A stretch of DNA of 15,010 nucleotides from DATKZH01 sp964475955 (GCA_964475955.1 CAYYZY010000192.1:1-15010); one strand, 5' to 3'. Counted from the stretch's first letter, positions 1 through 7,669 are shown. The notes: generated by a model from the sequence alone, not told the origin. Numbers and translations: made by a program.

Positions 1-86
1 CACCTTGTCACCCCCTCACCCCCGCACCTTGTCACCCCCTCACCTTGTCACCCCGTCACCTTGTCACCCCGTCACCCCGTGGCGTG
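1..86. repeat. Degenerate GTCACC tandem repeat
   Basis: Runs of CACCTTGTCACCCC and CACCCCGTCACC repeat with a period of about 8-16 bases up to the first gene. The same motif forms the right arm of the inverted-repeat element at 820-960, so this is probably the right arm of another such element whose left arm lies outside the window. It is not coding. The period is far too short for a CRISPR array. Confidence 0.75.
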
Positions 87-131
87 CCTGAGTAACGAGA
101 ATCGACCTTCCAACCCAAGGGAGCAAAGAAC

Positions 132-818
132 ATGTCGGTCGCTGGCAAAGATACCTTCGAAGACGCCATCACCCGGTTCCGCAACCGGTCGGTGCACACG
201 TACGTGGGGCATTGCCTGTTGTTTCGCGGGCAGATCCTCCAGGACGGCGAGTTCGGCGTGCAGAGCGGTTGGGACACGGCCACCAACGATTTCATCATGG
301 AGCACCTCGTGCGCCTCGACTTCCTCCGGCGGAAGATCACGCACAACCCGCAGCAAGTCGAAATCAAAACGCTCGAACAGCGCGCCCGCGACCTGAGCAT
401 CTCGCTGCCCGACGAGATCAACGCCCTGAGTCCGGCGGGCGACGAGGTGGCGCGCCCGGCGGGGCGCGAGTTCGACCTGCCGTACCGGCTCGACGGTTCG
501 GACCCGAACATTCCGCTTCTGAGCCAGGTGGACCTGCGGAACGTCGACGCACGCATGTTCGTCACGGCGCTCGACCAGCACGTCGTCGAGGCGACGCGGC
601 TCGACAGCCGGTTCGCCACTTACCGGATCACGCCGCGGGAGTCGCTGATGCTCTACGCGTCGCTGGCCGAGATGTTCGACATGGTCGTCTCCTTCGGCGG
701 CGACGCCAACCGCTTGCCCGTCCCGCACGGCGTGCGCCCCTCCGAGGAGCCGCGAGGCCCCGCGGCCAGCCCGAACCGCGAGCAGCCCGCGTCGGCCGCC
801 GCGGCCGAATCGACGTAG
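132..818 (+). CDS. Hypothetical phage protein upstream of the packaging genes
   Basis: A 228-residue protein that I do not recognise. The ATG at 132 is chosen because AGGGAG (118-123) lies 8 bases upstream. It is a soluble-looking, charged protein with no signal peptide or membrane segment. The N-terminal 150 residues have mixed helix and strand composition. The last 30 residues or so are a Pro/Ala/Ser-rich low-complexity tail ending AAAAEST, probably disordered. It is the first gene of a rightward series leading to terminase, so a role near DNA packaging or late gene control is possible but only inferred from position. It is followed by a repeat element rather than by a tightly coupled gene. 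Confidence 0.75.
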   Translation: MSVAGKDTFEDAITRFRNRSVHTYVGHCLLFRGQILQDGEFGVQSGWDTATNDFIMEHLVRLDFLRRKITHNPQQVEIKTLEQRARDLSISLPDEINALSPAGDEVARPAGREFDLPYRLDGSDPNIPLLSQVDLRNVDARMFVTALDQHVVEATRLDSRFATYRITPRESLMLYASLAEMFDMVVSFGGDANRLPVPHGVRPSEEPRGPAASPNREQPASAAAAEST

Positions 819-819
819 A

Positions 820-960
820 GGTGATGAGGGGGTGACACGGTGAAGGGGTGACGGGGTGACTGCGGACGACAAGTTCACCGCGGGCTTTGTCACCTTGTCA
901 CCTTGTCACCTCGTCACCTTGTCACCTTGTCACCTCGTCACCCCCTCATCCCTTCGCCTT
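820..960. repeat. Inverted-repeat element, GGTGAC arm / GTCACC arm
   Basis: The left arm (821-860) is a series of GGGGTGAC units. The right arm (about 890-950) is a series of CACCTTGTCACC units. A perfect 14-bp inverted repeat, GATGAGGGGGTGAC at 823-836 against its complement at 937-950, closes the element, and further GGTGAC/GTCACC pairs lie inside. It fills the gap between the first gene and the ParB-like gene. It could fold into a long hairpin in RNA or DNA. Confidence 0.8.
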
Positions 961-981
961 GCCATCGCTCGGGGAGAATTC

Positions 982-1542
982 ATGAACGTCCGAGATCGCA
1001 TCCAAGGCCTGCGGCGCGTCAAGGCGAGCCAACTGCGGCCGCACCCGAAGAACTGGCGCACCCACCCCGTCGCGCAGCGCGACGCCGTACGCGGACTGCT
1101 GGCCGAGATCGGCTACGCCGACGCCCTGCTGGTCCGCGAGCTGGACGACGGCTCGCTGGAGCTGGTCGACGGGCATCTCCGCGCGGAGATCACACCCGAC
1201 GCCGAGGTGCCCGTCTTGGTGGTCGATCTCGACGACGCGGAGGCGGCCAAGCTCCTGGCGCTGCACGATCCCCTGGCCGGCCTGGCCGAGCCGAACGCCG
1301 ACGTGCTGGCCGGGCTGCTCGAGCACGTGGAGACCCAGAACGAAGCGGTTCGGTCCGCGCTCGGCGAGATGCTAACGCCGCACAAGCCCTGGCAGGAGCA
1401 GTCCGGCCAGGAACCGCCCCCTGAAGTGCCCATCCCCGAGTCGTACCAGGTCGTGGTCGAATGCCGCGACGAAGCCGAGCAGAAATCGCTCTACGATCGC
1501 TTCACGACCGAGGGCCTTACGTGCCGGCTGCTCACGCTCTGA
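982..1542 (+). CDS. ParB/Srx-like nuclease-domain protein
   Basis: A 186-residue protein with an N-terminal ParB-like (ParB/sulfiredoxin) fold at about residues 12-90. It opens with the typical LRPHPKNWRTHP segment and carries the ParB box DGHLRAE at residues 63-69. The C-terminal 35 residues (YQVVVECRDEAEQ...) form a separate small alpha/beta piece often seen in phage relatives. ATG 982 is preferred over an upstream in-frame start at 856 because GGGGAG lies 6 bases ahead (971-976) and because the upstream extension would translate the GTCACC repeat. Phage genomes often carry such ParB-domain proteins near terminase. Their exact role (DNA binding, nuclease or CTPase) is not settled. There is no HTH domain, so this is not a full chromosome-partition ParB. 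Confidence 0.85.
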   Translation: MNVRDRIQGLRRVKASQLRPHPKNWRTHPVAQRDAVRGLLAEIGYADALLVRELDDGSLELVDGHLRAEITPDAEVPVLVVDLDDAEAAKLLALHDPLAGLAEPNADVLAGLLEHVETQNEAVRSALGEMLTPHKPWQEQSGQEPPPEVPIPESYQVVVECRDEAEQKSLYDRFTTEGLTCRLLTL

Positions 1543-1553
1543 AGGGATGAGGG

Positions 1554-1850
1554 ATGGAGGATGAAGGATGGAGGATCTTGCAAAGGCGCGAAGGCGCAAA
1601 GAAGGAGATGGGTGACGAGGAGAAGCGGACTTGGGCGACACGAGATCCAACAAGAGACAGATGGGGAGTGAAGATGGAAACGGGAGATACGTTGAATTGT
1701 CGACGCCTCCGGCTCCGGGATCACTCGTCTCCGGCGTTCCCCTCTTTCCATTCCCAATTCTCGTTCATCCCGCCGTAGTCCACGACATCTCTTCTCAACA
1801 TCCTTCTTCCCTTTGCGCCTTCGCGCCTTGGCGAGATCCATTCCACCCCC
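1554..1850. repeat. Inverted-repeat element with 19-bp perfect arms
   Basis: AAGGCGCGAAGGCGCAAAG at 1583-1601 is exactly complementary to 1811-1829, and the match extends with a few gaps to about 25 bp. The left side is bounded by GGATGAGGGATGGAGG-type purine repeats and the right side is pyrimidine-rich. The 209-bp interior shows no gene. An ORF open across it joins the ATPase frame but lacks a ribosome site and coding character. The element separates the ParB-like gene from the ATPase gene. Confidence 0.8.
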
Positions 1851-1867
1851 AAAGCCCCAATCGAACC

Positions 1868-3133
1868 ATGCCCCAGATCGACGTCACCGTAGACTGCCCC
1901 GTGTTCGATTCCTTCCGCGTGGAGCAGGTGGGCGGGATGTTCGACGTGCCCATCGCGAGTCGGGCGTCGGAAACCTTCTCGGTCGACATGTCTGAGCTCG
2001 GCCACGAGTGGCGGATCGGGCTGGTCGTCGGACCCTCGGCCAGCGGCAAAAGCACCATCGCCCGAAGGCTCTTCGGCGAAGCGCTCGACCATCGCCGCGA
2101 GTGGCCACGGGATCGGGCCGTGGTGGACGGGCTGGGCGATCGGCCGATCAAGGAAATCACGCGGCTCTTTACGGCCGTCGGCTTCAGCTCGCCGCCGAGC
2201 TGGATCAAGCCGTACCACGTCCTCTCCGGCGGGGAGCGGTTTCGCTGCGACCTGGCCCGGGCGCTGGCCGGGGCGAACGCGGTAGGAGATGGGAGTGGGG
2301 AGAAGGGAGAGGGGAGCGGGGAGAAGGGAGGTGGGAGTCGGGAGCCGGGAGATGGGAGCGGGGAGAAGGGAGAAAGCAGACGTGGGCAAGCTGGCCCCAA
2401 CTCCCATCTCCCCACTCCCCTGTCCCGACTGCTTACTCCCGACTCCCCACTCCCCCCTCCCGACTCCCCCCCGATCGTCGTCTTCGACGAGTTCACCAGC
2501 GTAGTCGACCGCAACGTGGCGCGGATCGCGTCGGCGGCGGTGGCCAAGGCGGTGCGTCGCGGGATCGCGCGGTGCCGCTTCGTGGCCGTCACCTGCCACT
2601 ACGACGTCGCCCCGTGGCTCCAGCCCGACTGGACGCTCGACATGGCCACCGGCACCTTCGCCCGGAGGTGCCTTCAACGACCCCCGATCCGGATCGAGGT
2701 CTTTCGTTGCCGGCACGGTGCGTGGCGGCTGTTTGCGCGTCATCACTATCTGAGCGGTTCGCTGAGCAAGCGGGCGAGGTGCTACCTGGGCGTTTGGTGG
2801 GGGGAGCCGGTCGCCTTCTGCGCCACGGTGAGCCTGATCGGGCGCAAGGACCGCTGGCGCGTAAGCCGCATCGTCACGCTGCCCGACTACCAGGGCGTGG
2901 GAATCGGCACCTCGTTGATGGCGGCCGTTGCCGAGTTGCACCGGGAAGAGGGCCACCGGGTGAACTGCACGGCGAGCCATCCGGCGATCATCGCCCATTG
3001 GCGCAGGTCGCCGCGATGGAGGCCGGTGAGCGTGAAGAAGACCGGCTCGTGCGGCGCGAAGCGTTTCATTCGCGGATACCGCGGCTCCGGCGGCCGGGCG
3101 GTCGTCTCGGCGGAGTACGTGGGGGAAGGATGA
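1868..3133 (+). CDS. ABC-type ATPase fused to a GNAT acetyltransferase domain
   Basis: A 421-residue protein. Residues 1-265 form an ABC-family ATPase: Walker A GPSASGKST (55-63), signature LSGGERFRCDLARAL (119-133), Walker B IVVFDE (203-208) followed by the D-loop-like SVVDR, and a switch histidine H244 in VTCH. Residues 275-400 resemble a GNAT domain, with the acetyl-CoA loop QGVGIG at 342-347 and preceding strand VSRIVTL. There are no membrane segments and no transporter permease nearby, so the ATPase is probably a soluble switch and not a transporter. Residues 139-202 are low-complexity Gly/Glu/Lys then Pro/Ser sequence encoded by an inserted inverted repeat, in frame, between signature and Walker B. 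Start 1868 fits the beginning of the folded domain, but no strong ribosome site is visible. It lies just before terminase. Substrate and function are unknown. Confidence 0.82.
   Translation: MPQIDVTVDCPVFDSFRVEQVGGMFDVPIASRASETFSVDMSELGHEWRIGLVVGPSASGKSTIARRLFGEALDHRREWPRDRAVVDGLGDRPIKEITRLFTAVGFSSPPSWIKPYHVLSGGERFRCDLARALAGANAVGDGSGEKGEGSGEKGGGSREPGDGSGEKGESRRGQAGPNSHLPTPLSRLLTPDSPLPPPDSPPIVVFDEFTSVVDRNVARIASAAVAKAVRRGIARCRFVAVTCHYDVAPWLQPDWTLDMATGTFARRCLQRPPIRIEVFRCRHGAWRLFARHHYLSGSLSKRARCYLGVWWGEPVAFCATVSLIGRKDRWRVSRIVTLPDYQGVGIGTSLMAAVAELHREEGHRVNCTASHPAIIAHWRRSPRWRPVSVKKTGSCGAKRFIRGYRGSGGRAVVSAEYVGEG
2282..2473. repeat. In-frame inverted-repeat insertion inside the ATPase gene
   Basis: A purine-rich left arm built of GGGAGTGGGGAGAAGG-like units (2285-2375) is followed after about 30 bases by a pyrimidine-rich right arm of CTCCCATCTCCCCACTCCCC-like units (2400-2472). 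The arms are imperfectly complementary. The length of about 192 bp is a multiple of three and has no stop in the gene's frame, so the ATPase reading frame is kept. It is similar in layout to the intergenic elements at 820-960, 1554-1850 and 5295-5640. Confidence 0.8.
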
Positions 3134-3183
3134 AGGCGGAAAGATGAAGGATGAAGGGCAAGTGGTGACTGAGGTAACGCCGC
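3118..3183. repeat. Purine-rich GATGAAGG spacer
   Basis: A run of AAGGATGAAGGCGG-like units overlaps the 3' end of the ATPase gene and fills the gap to the terminase small subunit gene. Only a purine-rich arm is present, without a matching pyrimidine arm, so it may be a remnant of the same repeat class. The last part provides GAGGT (3171-3175), the likely ribosome site of the next gene. Confidence 0.55.
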
Positions 3184-3657
3184 ATGGCTAGACGGGGTCG
3201 ACCGCCGATTCTCGACGAGTTCAAGAAGCGGGAGATCCTGGCGATCCTCGCGGCGGGTGGGAGCCGCCGCACGGCGGCCGACTACGTGGGCTGCGGCGTG
3301 TCGACCATCCGGAACACGGCCAACCGAGACGCCGAGTTCGCGGCGAACCTCGGCCAGGCCGAACGCCAGGCCGAAATCGCCCACCTGACGAACATCCAGA
3401 AGGCGGCCGCCAATGCGAAGTACTGGCGCGCCGCCGCGTGGATCCTCGAACGCAAGAATCCCGAGGACTTCGCCCGGCGCAGTCCCAACGTGTTCACCCC
3501 CGACCAAATCACGTTCGTCATGGCCCAGTTCGCCGAGATCGTCGTCCGCGAGGTGCCCGTCGCCGCCTACCGCAAGAACGTGCTCAAGAAGCTGGACTCG
3601 TTGATCGTCGACCTGCGGCGATCCCCGCCCGAGGAACCGACCCATGACCGAGACTGA
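3184..3657 (+). CDS. terS: Phage terminase small subunit (HTH)
   Basis: A 157-residue protein. Residues 8-50 form a helix-turn-helix (RPPILDEFKKREILAIL, then GGSRRTAADYVGCGVSTIRN). Residues 75-100 carry the pattern AKYWRAAAWILERKNPEDFA, common in small terminase subunits that follow this HTH. The small subunit binds the packaging site on phage DNA and directs the large subunit to it. GAGGT lies 8 bases before the ATG. The 3' end overlaps the large subunit gene by 14 bases, the usual translational coupling. The family call rests on motif pattern plus position; the adjacency to an unmistakable large terminase makes it likely. Confidence 0.8.
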   Translation: MARRGRPPILDEFKKREILAILAAGGSRRTAADYVGCGVSTIRNTANRDAEFAANLGQAERQAEIAHLTNIQKAAANAKYWRAAAWILERKNPEDFARRSPNVFTPDQITFVMAQFAEIVVREVPVAAYRKNVLKKLDSLIVDLRRSPPEEPTHDRD

Positions 3658-5269
3658 TCTTCGCTACGCCGAGTGCGGCCTGTCGCCTGAGAGGGCGTGC
3701 CGGCTGCTGGAGACGGTTCGCAACAAGCTGGCGGCGGAGCACGGCCGGGCACGGCGCCTGGCCGCCGCCCGAAACGGCGGACCCGGCCTGCTCGACTGGG
3801 CCCGCAAATACCTCCCCGAACACTTCACCCGGCCCGCCTCGATCATGCACCGCTGGCTCGGCCGGCAGCTCGACCTCACGTGGCACCGCCGCGGCGCGCG
3901 GCTCAACCTGCTCGGGCCGCGGGGCGCGGCGAAGTCGACCGTCGCCACGCTGGCCTACGTGCTTCGGGCGGCCGTGGAGGGGTGGGAACCCTACGTGTGG
4001 ATCGTCTCCGACACCCGGCACCAGGCCTGCGCCCACCTGGAGAACGTGAAGCGCGAGCTGGCCGAGAATCCCCGCCTGGCCGCCGACTACCCCGGGGCCG
4101 CCGGCCGGGGACCCGTCTGGCGACGCGGCTCCCTCCGGCTGGCCAACGGCGCGGCCGTCGACGCTTTCGGCACCGGGCAGCGCATCCGCGGGCGCCGCCA
4201 TGGGGCCCATCGCCCCAGCCTGATCGTGTGCGACGACCTCCAGAACGACGGGCACATCGCCTCGTCGACCGCGCGGGAGCGGTCGCGCACGTGGTTCCAC
4301 GGCACGCTGATGAAGGCCGGCACGCCGCGGACCAACGTGGTCAACCTGGCCACGGCCCTGCACCGCCACTGCCTGGCCATGGAACTGCACGAGACGCCCG
4401 GCTGGCGATCGCGCATCTTCCGCGCCATCCAGCGCTGGCCGCGGAACGCGTCGCTCTGGGAAGCGTGGGAAGCCCTCTACACCGACGTGGCCCGGTCCGA
4501 CTACCGCCAGGCGGCCCGGGCCTTCTACGACGAGCACCGGGCCGCGATGGACGAAGGCGCCCAGGTCCTCTGGCCGGAGGAAGAGGACCTCTACACGCTG
4601 ATGTGCCTGCGCGCCGAGGGTGGCCGGGCGGCCTTCCAGCGGGAGAAGCAGAACTCGCCGATCAGCCCCGAGTTGTGCGAGTGGCCCGAGTCGTATTTCG
4701 ACGAGACCGTCTGGTTCGACGACTGGCCCGGCGATCTGCGCATCAAGACCATGGCCCTCGACCCGAGCAAAGGGTCCGACGCCCGGCGCGGCGACTACTC
4801 GGCGCTGGTCGTCCTGGGCGTCAGTCGCGAGGGGGTGCTTTACCTGGAGGCCGACCTGGCGCGCCGTCCCACGCCGCAGATCGTGGCCGACGGCGTCGCG
4901 CTCTATCGCCGGTTCCAGCCCGACGCGTTCGGCGTCGAGGCGAACCAGTTCCAGGACCTGTTGGCCGCCGAGTTCGAGGCCGAGTTCCAGAAGCAGGGCG
5001 TGCTGGCCGCCCGGCCCACGCTGCTCGACAACCGCGTGAACAAGCAGGTGCGCATCCGGCGGCTCGGGCCGTATCTGTCCAGCGGCCGGCTGCGCTTCAA
5101 GGCCGGCTCGCCCTCCACGCGTCTGCTGGTCGACCAGCTCAAGGAGTTCCCGGTCGGCGATCACGACGACGGTCCCGACGCCGCCGAGATGGCCCTGCGC
5201 CTGGCCGCCGGGATGCTCGAATCCGCCCCCGCCCCCGACGGCCTGGGAAACCGGCTGCCGGTCGGCTGA
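3644..5269 (+). CDS. terL: Phage terminase large subunit
   Basis: A 541-residue packaging motor with both expected domains. The ATPase part has Walker A GPRGAAKST (91-99), Walker B LIVCDD (193-198) and a coupling motif NLATALH (234-240). The RNase H-like nuclease part has the expected acidic residues in ALDPSKGSDARRGDYSA (D373), VEANQFQ (E432) and HDDGPDAAE (D508, D509, D512). Full length for the family, with no visible damage. It cuts concatemeric phage DNA and pumps it into the prohead through the portal. The start overlaps the small subunit gene by 14 bases. The next gene on this strand is a truncated portal, so this packaging module cannot make phage unless the portal is restored. Confidence 0.95.
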   Translation: MTETDLRYAECGLSPERACRLLETVRNKLAAEHGRARRLAAARNGGPGLLDWARKYLPEHFTRPASIMHRWLGRQLDLTWHRRGARLNLLGPRGAAKSTVATLAYVLRAAVEGWEPYVWIVSDTRHQACAHLENVKRELAENPRLAADYPGAAGRGPVWRRGSLRLANGAAVDAFGTGQRIRGRRHGAHRPSLIVCDDLQNDGHIASSTARERSRTWFHGTLMKAGTPRTNVVNLATALHRHCLAMELHETPGWRSRIFRAIQRWPRNASLWEAWEALYTDVARSDYRQAARAFYDEHRAAMDEGAQVLWPEEEDLYTLMCLRAEGGRAAFQREKQNSPISPELCEWPESYFDETVWFDDWPGDLRIKTMALDPSKGSDARRGDYSALVVLGVSREGVLYLEADLARRPTPQIVADGVALYRRFQPDAFGVEANQFQDLLAAEFEAEFQKQGVLAARPTLLDNRVNKQVRIRRLGPYLSSGRLRFKAGSPSTRLLVDQLKEFPVGDHDDGPDAAEMALRLAAGMLESAPAPDGLGNRLPVG

Positions 5270-5294
5270 GGGCGGCCAAGTCGAAAGTGAGTCG

Positions 5295-5640
5295 GTGCAA
5301 GGAGGGAAAAAGGGAAAGAAAGGGGGATAAAGAAAGGAGCGATTCGCGGAGTGGGGGGCGCGACTGCGCGGGGCATGGGTTCCCATCCATCGTTCCCACG
5401 CTTCGCGTGGGGACGCGCGCTTGCGGCGCTCCGCGTCCGCGCCGTGCGGCTCCCCGAGGGACGACGGCTGGCGGCGGGGATGCAAAGCCTCGTAGCGCGG
5501 CAGGGATGGACCAGCGTCGACACGATAGAAACTTCGTAACGATCGGCACCCCGCCCATACCGCCCGACGCACCTCTCACCACACGCCTTCATCCCTTCTT
5601 CCTTTCCCCTTTTCCCCCTTTCCCGTTTTTCCTCGTTACA
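5295..5640. repeat. Inverted-repeat element after terL
   Basis: The left arm (about 5300-5340) is GGAGGGAAAAAGGGAAAG-like. The right arm (about 5588-5634) is its rough complement, CCTTTCCCCTTTTCCCCC-like. Inside are shorter hairpins, notably CGTTCCCACGC / GCGTGGGGACG at 5391-5415 and ATGGG/CCCAT at 5375-5386. No gene with coding character is present in 5270-5683. Its layout matches the other purine/pyrimidine elements of the left part. Confidence 0.75.
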
Positions 5641-5683
5641 CCGGAGGCACCCTCACCGCCACCAGAACCCAAGGACCCAACCC

Positions 5684-5980
5684 ATGAAACAACCCAACGA
5701 AACCGACCCCCAGCTTGCCCGGCTCGAGAAACGCCTGCTCGAGGCGTTCGACGACCTCTGGGACGACTTCGTCGACCCGGCCGAGGCCTACGACGACCCC
5801 GACGGCACCCTCTGGCGCGAAATCGGCTCCGCAGGCCACAACGGGGCCGCCGGCCTCCCCTTCACCAACGAAGGCCAACTCCGCGAGATCCGCGCCCGGT
5901 GCCGGGCCCTGGCCGTGTCGAACGAGTTCGCCATCAACGGGCATGAGTCCCTTGTGAGAAAACCTCCAAGTCGCCCTTGA
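5684..5980 (+). pseudogene. Phage portal protein, N-terminal fragment cut by an insertion
   Basis: A 98-residue reading frame. AAGGA (5671-5675) lies 8 bases before the ATG. Residues 12-88 contain LWDDFVDPAEAYDDPDGTLW, then EGQLREIRARCRALAVSNEFAINGHE. From memory of planctomycete-type phage portals, this is the N-terminal region, which normally continues NRISYVVG... for several hundred residues. Here the pattern stops after NGHE and ten unrelated residues (SLVRKPPSRP) lead to a stop. The break coincides with the end of a serine recombinase gene on the other strand. The position directly after terL is where a portal gene is expected. Portal forms the dodecameric DNA channel at the capsid vertex. 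The C-terminal part is not in the window. The alternative is an unrelated small protein. Confidence 0.72.
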
Positions 5981-7223
5981 ACGTCAGAACCCCTCTAACG
6001 AAGCGTTTGTTGCGCTTCCCGTAGGGCTCCCACCAAAGCCGGATTTCCTCGACCAGTGATTTGACCACGGCGCGAACGCGCATCGGGTCGCCGGTCTGGA
6101 GATGTTCCTTCAGCCGACGCAACTCGGCAACCGCCCGTTGGGCTCGGTCATCAGCGCTCCGGCCGTCGGGGTTCCGGGCGATCGTCTCCAGCTTCACCTG
6201 GAGTTGGGCCCGCTCGTCCTTCCACTCCGTCAGCATGGCCGATAGCTCGTCCATGTGGTCGGGGCTGGCCAGCAAGAGGTTCTCGGTGCCCCGGGTGATC
6301 TTGCGGTCGAGGGCGTCAATCTGGGCCCTCAGGGCCTTTGCCTGCCCCTTAAAGGACGGCTTGGCCTTCGCCTTGTCGTGAATCTGGCGGATGATCTGGT
6401 CGACGGCCTCGTCTGACAAGAGCCGCTCTTCGATCACCCCCAGGATGTAGTCTTCGATGGGGGCCTGCTGAATCTGGTATCGCTTGCAGGCGCCCGGCCG
6501 CGTCTGCCCGGTCACGCAAGCGTAGTAGCGGGGCACGTTTCCCTTATGGTATCCCTTGCCCGCCAGTGTTCCCCCGCAGTGCCCACAGCGTAAGACGCCG
6601 CTCAGAAGGTAACGGTTGTGGCGTGGCCGTTGTCCGCTCAAGGCGCGGTCGTCGAGCTTCCGTTGGCACCGATCGAACAACTCCCGCTTAATCAGCACGT
6701 CATGCACCCCGTCGACCACGATAGGCTCCGTCCCCTCCGGAAGCCCTCGGCCCTTGGTGATCTCCCCGCGGCCCCCGAGATGGTGATACTTGCCGTATCG
6801 GGCGTCGCCGAAGACATTGGCCCCTATGTAGGTCCGTTTGCGAAGGATGCCCTGGATCGTCTGGACACTCCAAGCCTTGCCCTGGGGGGAGCGAACGCCG
6901 CGCCGGTTGAGGTCGCCTGCGATCCACGTCATGCCCGCGTCGGTGTGGGCGAACGTGTCGAATATCCAGCGCACGGTTTCCACGGCCGTCCCGTCATCGG
7001 ATAGGACGAACCGCATGGCCCAGCCCTCCGGCTTCCGAAACTTCTGGCCGTAGGGCACCCGTTTGACCATCTCGCCCGTCTGGTCGTAATAGGCGCGGTC
7101 GTACCCGTAGGGCGGAAGAGAAGACCCCTTGCCGTTGCGGGCCGCCTGAATCTTTCCCCGCAACACGTTTCTCGACAGGTCGATCAGGAATTGGTGCTTG
7201 CCTTCCTGAAGGATGCCGTACAT
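5934..7223 (-). pseudogene. Large serine recombinase, recombinase/zinc-ribbon/coiled-coil part
   Basis: The C-terminal part of a large serine recombinase, about 430 residues from the first ATG in this frame at 7223. It starts in the helix after the catalytic domain (MYGILQEGKHQFLIDLSRNV). The recombinase domain follows (PPYGYDRAYYD ... WIFDTFAHTDAGMTWIAGDLNRRG ... ILRKRTYIGANVFGD). Next is a zinc ribbon with CGHC, then ACVTG...GACKRY, and a coiled coil rich in Lys/Glu. It joins the catalytic fragment upstream through a frameshift near 7232-7240. Its last codons and TGA stop (5934-5936) lie in the interrupted portal sequence. The full protein would be about 560 residues, normal for the family. 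Function: integration and excision of the element. Confidence 0.88.
5938..5955. other. Probable attachment-site junction (attL or attR)
   Basis: The portal-like frame loses its family pattern at about 5947, and the recombinase gene on - ends at 5934 after reading about 13 bases into the portal sequence. Large serine recombinases usually lie next to their own attachment site, so the crossover is expected within these bases. The exact 2-bp core cannot be fixed without the other junction. Confidence 0.55.
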
Positions 7224-7618
7224 GACGCGCCCGGTGAGAAGTCGTTCCAGTCGATCCGTCCCTGGGCGACCGTCACGAGCCACACGCCGGCTTGGCGGAG
7301 GGGGTGAATCCAACGCCCGGCCTCGATGGAGTCGAACCGGCCGAACCGGTCTTGATCCCAGCAGAGGATTGCCGCGAAGTCGCCCTTCTCCTCCGCGTCG
7401 CGGATCATGCGCTGGAAGTCCTTCCGCTTCTCGGTGGCGTCGCCACTGATTCCTTCGTCGAAGTACTCCCGGATGATCCGGCAGTCTTCCCGTTTGGCCA
7501 GATTGGCGACTCCCTCGCGTTGCTGGTCCGGGCTGGCCTCCTGGCGGTCGGAAGACATGCGGACGTAGGCGACTGCGGGCGTCAGCTTGCTCTTGGGCTT
7601 TCCGTTGCGTTTCGGCAT
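7184..7618 (-). pseudogene. Large serine recombinase, catalytic N-terminal part
   Basis: Starts at ATG 7618 with AAAGGAAA about 8 bases upstream. The resolvase catalytic domain spans residues 12-127. It has AYVRMSSDRQ with likely nucleophile Ser22, SPDQQREGV, the EYFDEGISGD loop and CWDQDRFGR. The family frame is followed up to RIDWNDF (residue 127, base 7238). After that the frame shifts and about 18 unrelated residues lead to a stop at 7184. Adding one base, or removing two (a possible TC duplication in TTCTCACC), restores RIDWNDF-TGRVMYGIL. This may be a real inactivating mutation, an assembly error or, less likely, programmed frameshifting. The serine recombinase is the last gene of the leftward control operon. 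Confidence 0.88.
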
Positions 7619-7632
7619 GGTCTCATTTCCTT

Positions 7633-7669
7633 TCTGGTCCACCCGCGCCGTCCGCGACCGGGGACCAGA
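7633..7669. promoter_or_regulatory. Inverted repeat just upstream of the recombinase start
   Basis: TCTGGTCC at 7633-7640 is perfectly complementary to GGACCAGA at 7662-7669 with a GC-rich 21-base loop. In the leftward transcript the hairpin ends right at the recombinase ribosome site (AAAGGAAA). It could tune translation or bind a regulator. It has no T-run, so it is not an obvious terminator. Confidence 0.35.

Noticed and set aside
1..86. Possible CRISPR array at the left edge
   Set aside because: The period is only 8-16 bases with no unique spacers. It is a simple degenerate tandem repeat.
820..860. GGTGACAC near 831 as a tracrRNA anti-repeat to the CRISPR repeat
   Set aside because: Only about 8 bases match, and they belong to the GGTGAC tandem repeat. 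There is no longer complementarity.
856..981. Upstream start for the ParB-like gene
   Set aside because: The extension would translate the GTCACC repeat (LSPCHLVTLSPCHLVT), and the ATG at 982 has a proper ribosome site.
1631..1867. Upstream extension of the ATPase gene
   Set aside because: It covers the inverted-repeat element and lacks a ribosome site or protein-like composition.
1721..2998. Open frames on - opposite the ATPase gene
   Set aside because: They contain no motif, are low complexity across the inserted repeat, and conflict with the well-supported ABC/GNAT frame.
3584..5946. Long frames overlapping terL on both strands (about 660 and 750 residues)
   Set aside because: They are Arg/Pro/Gly-rich shadows of a GC-rich gene. 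terL has all family motifs in its own frame.
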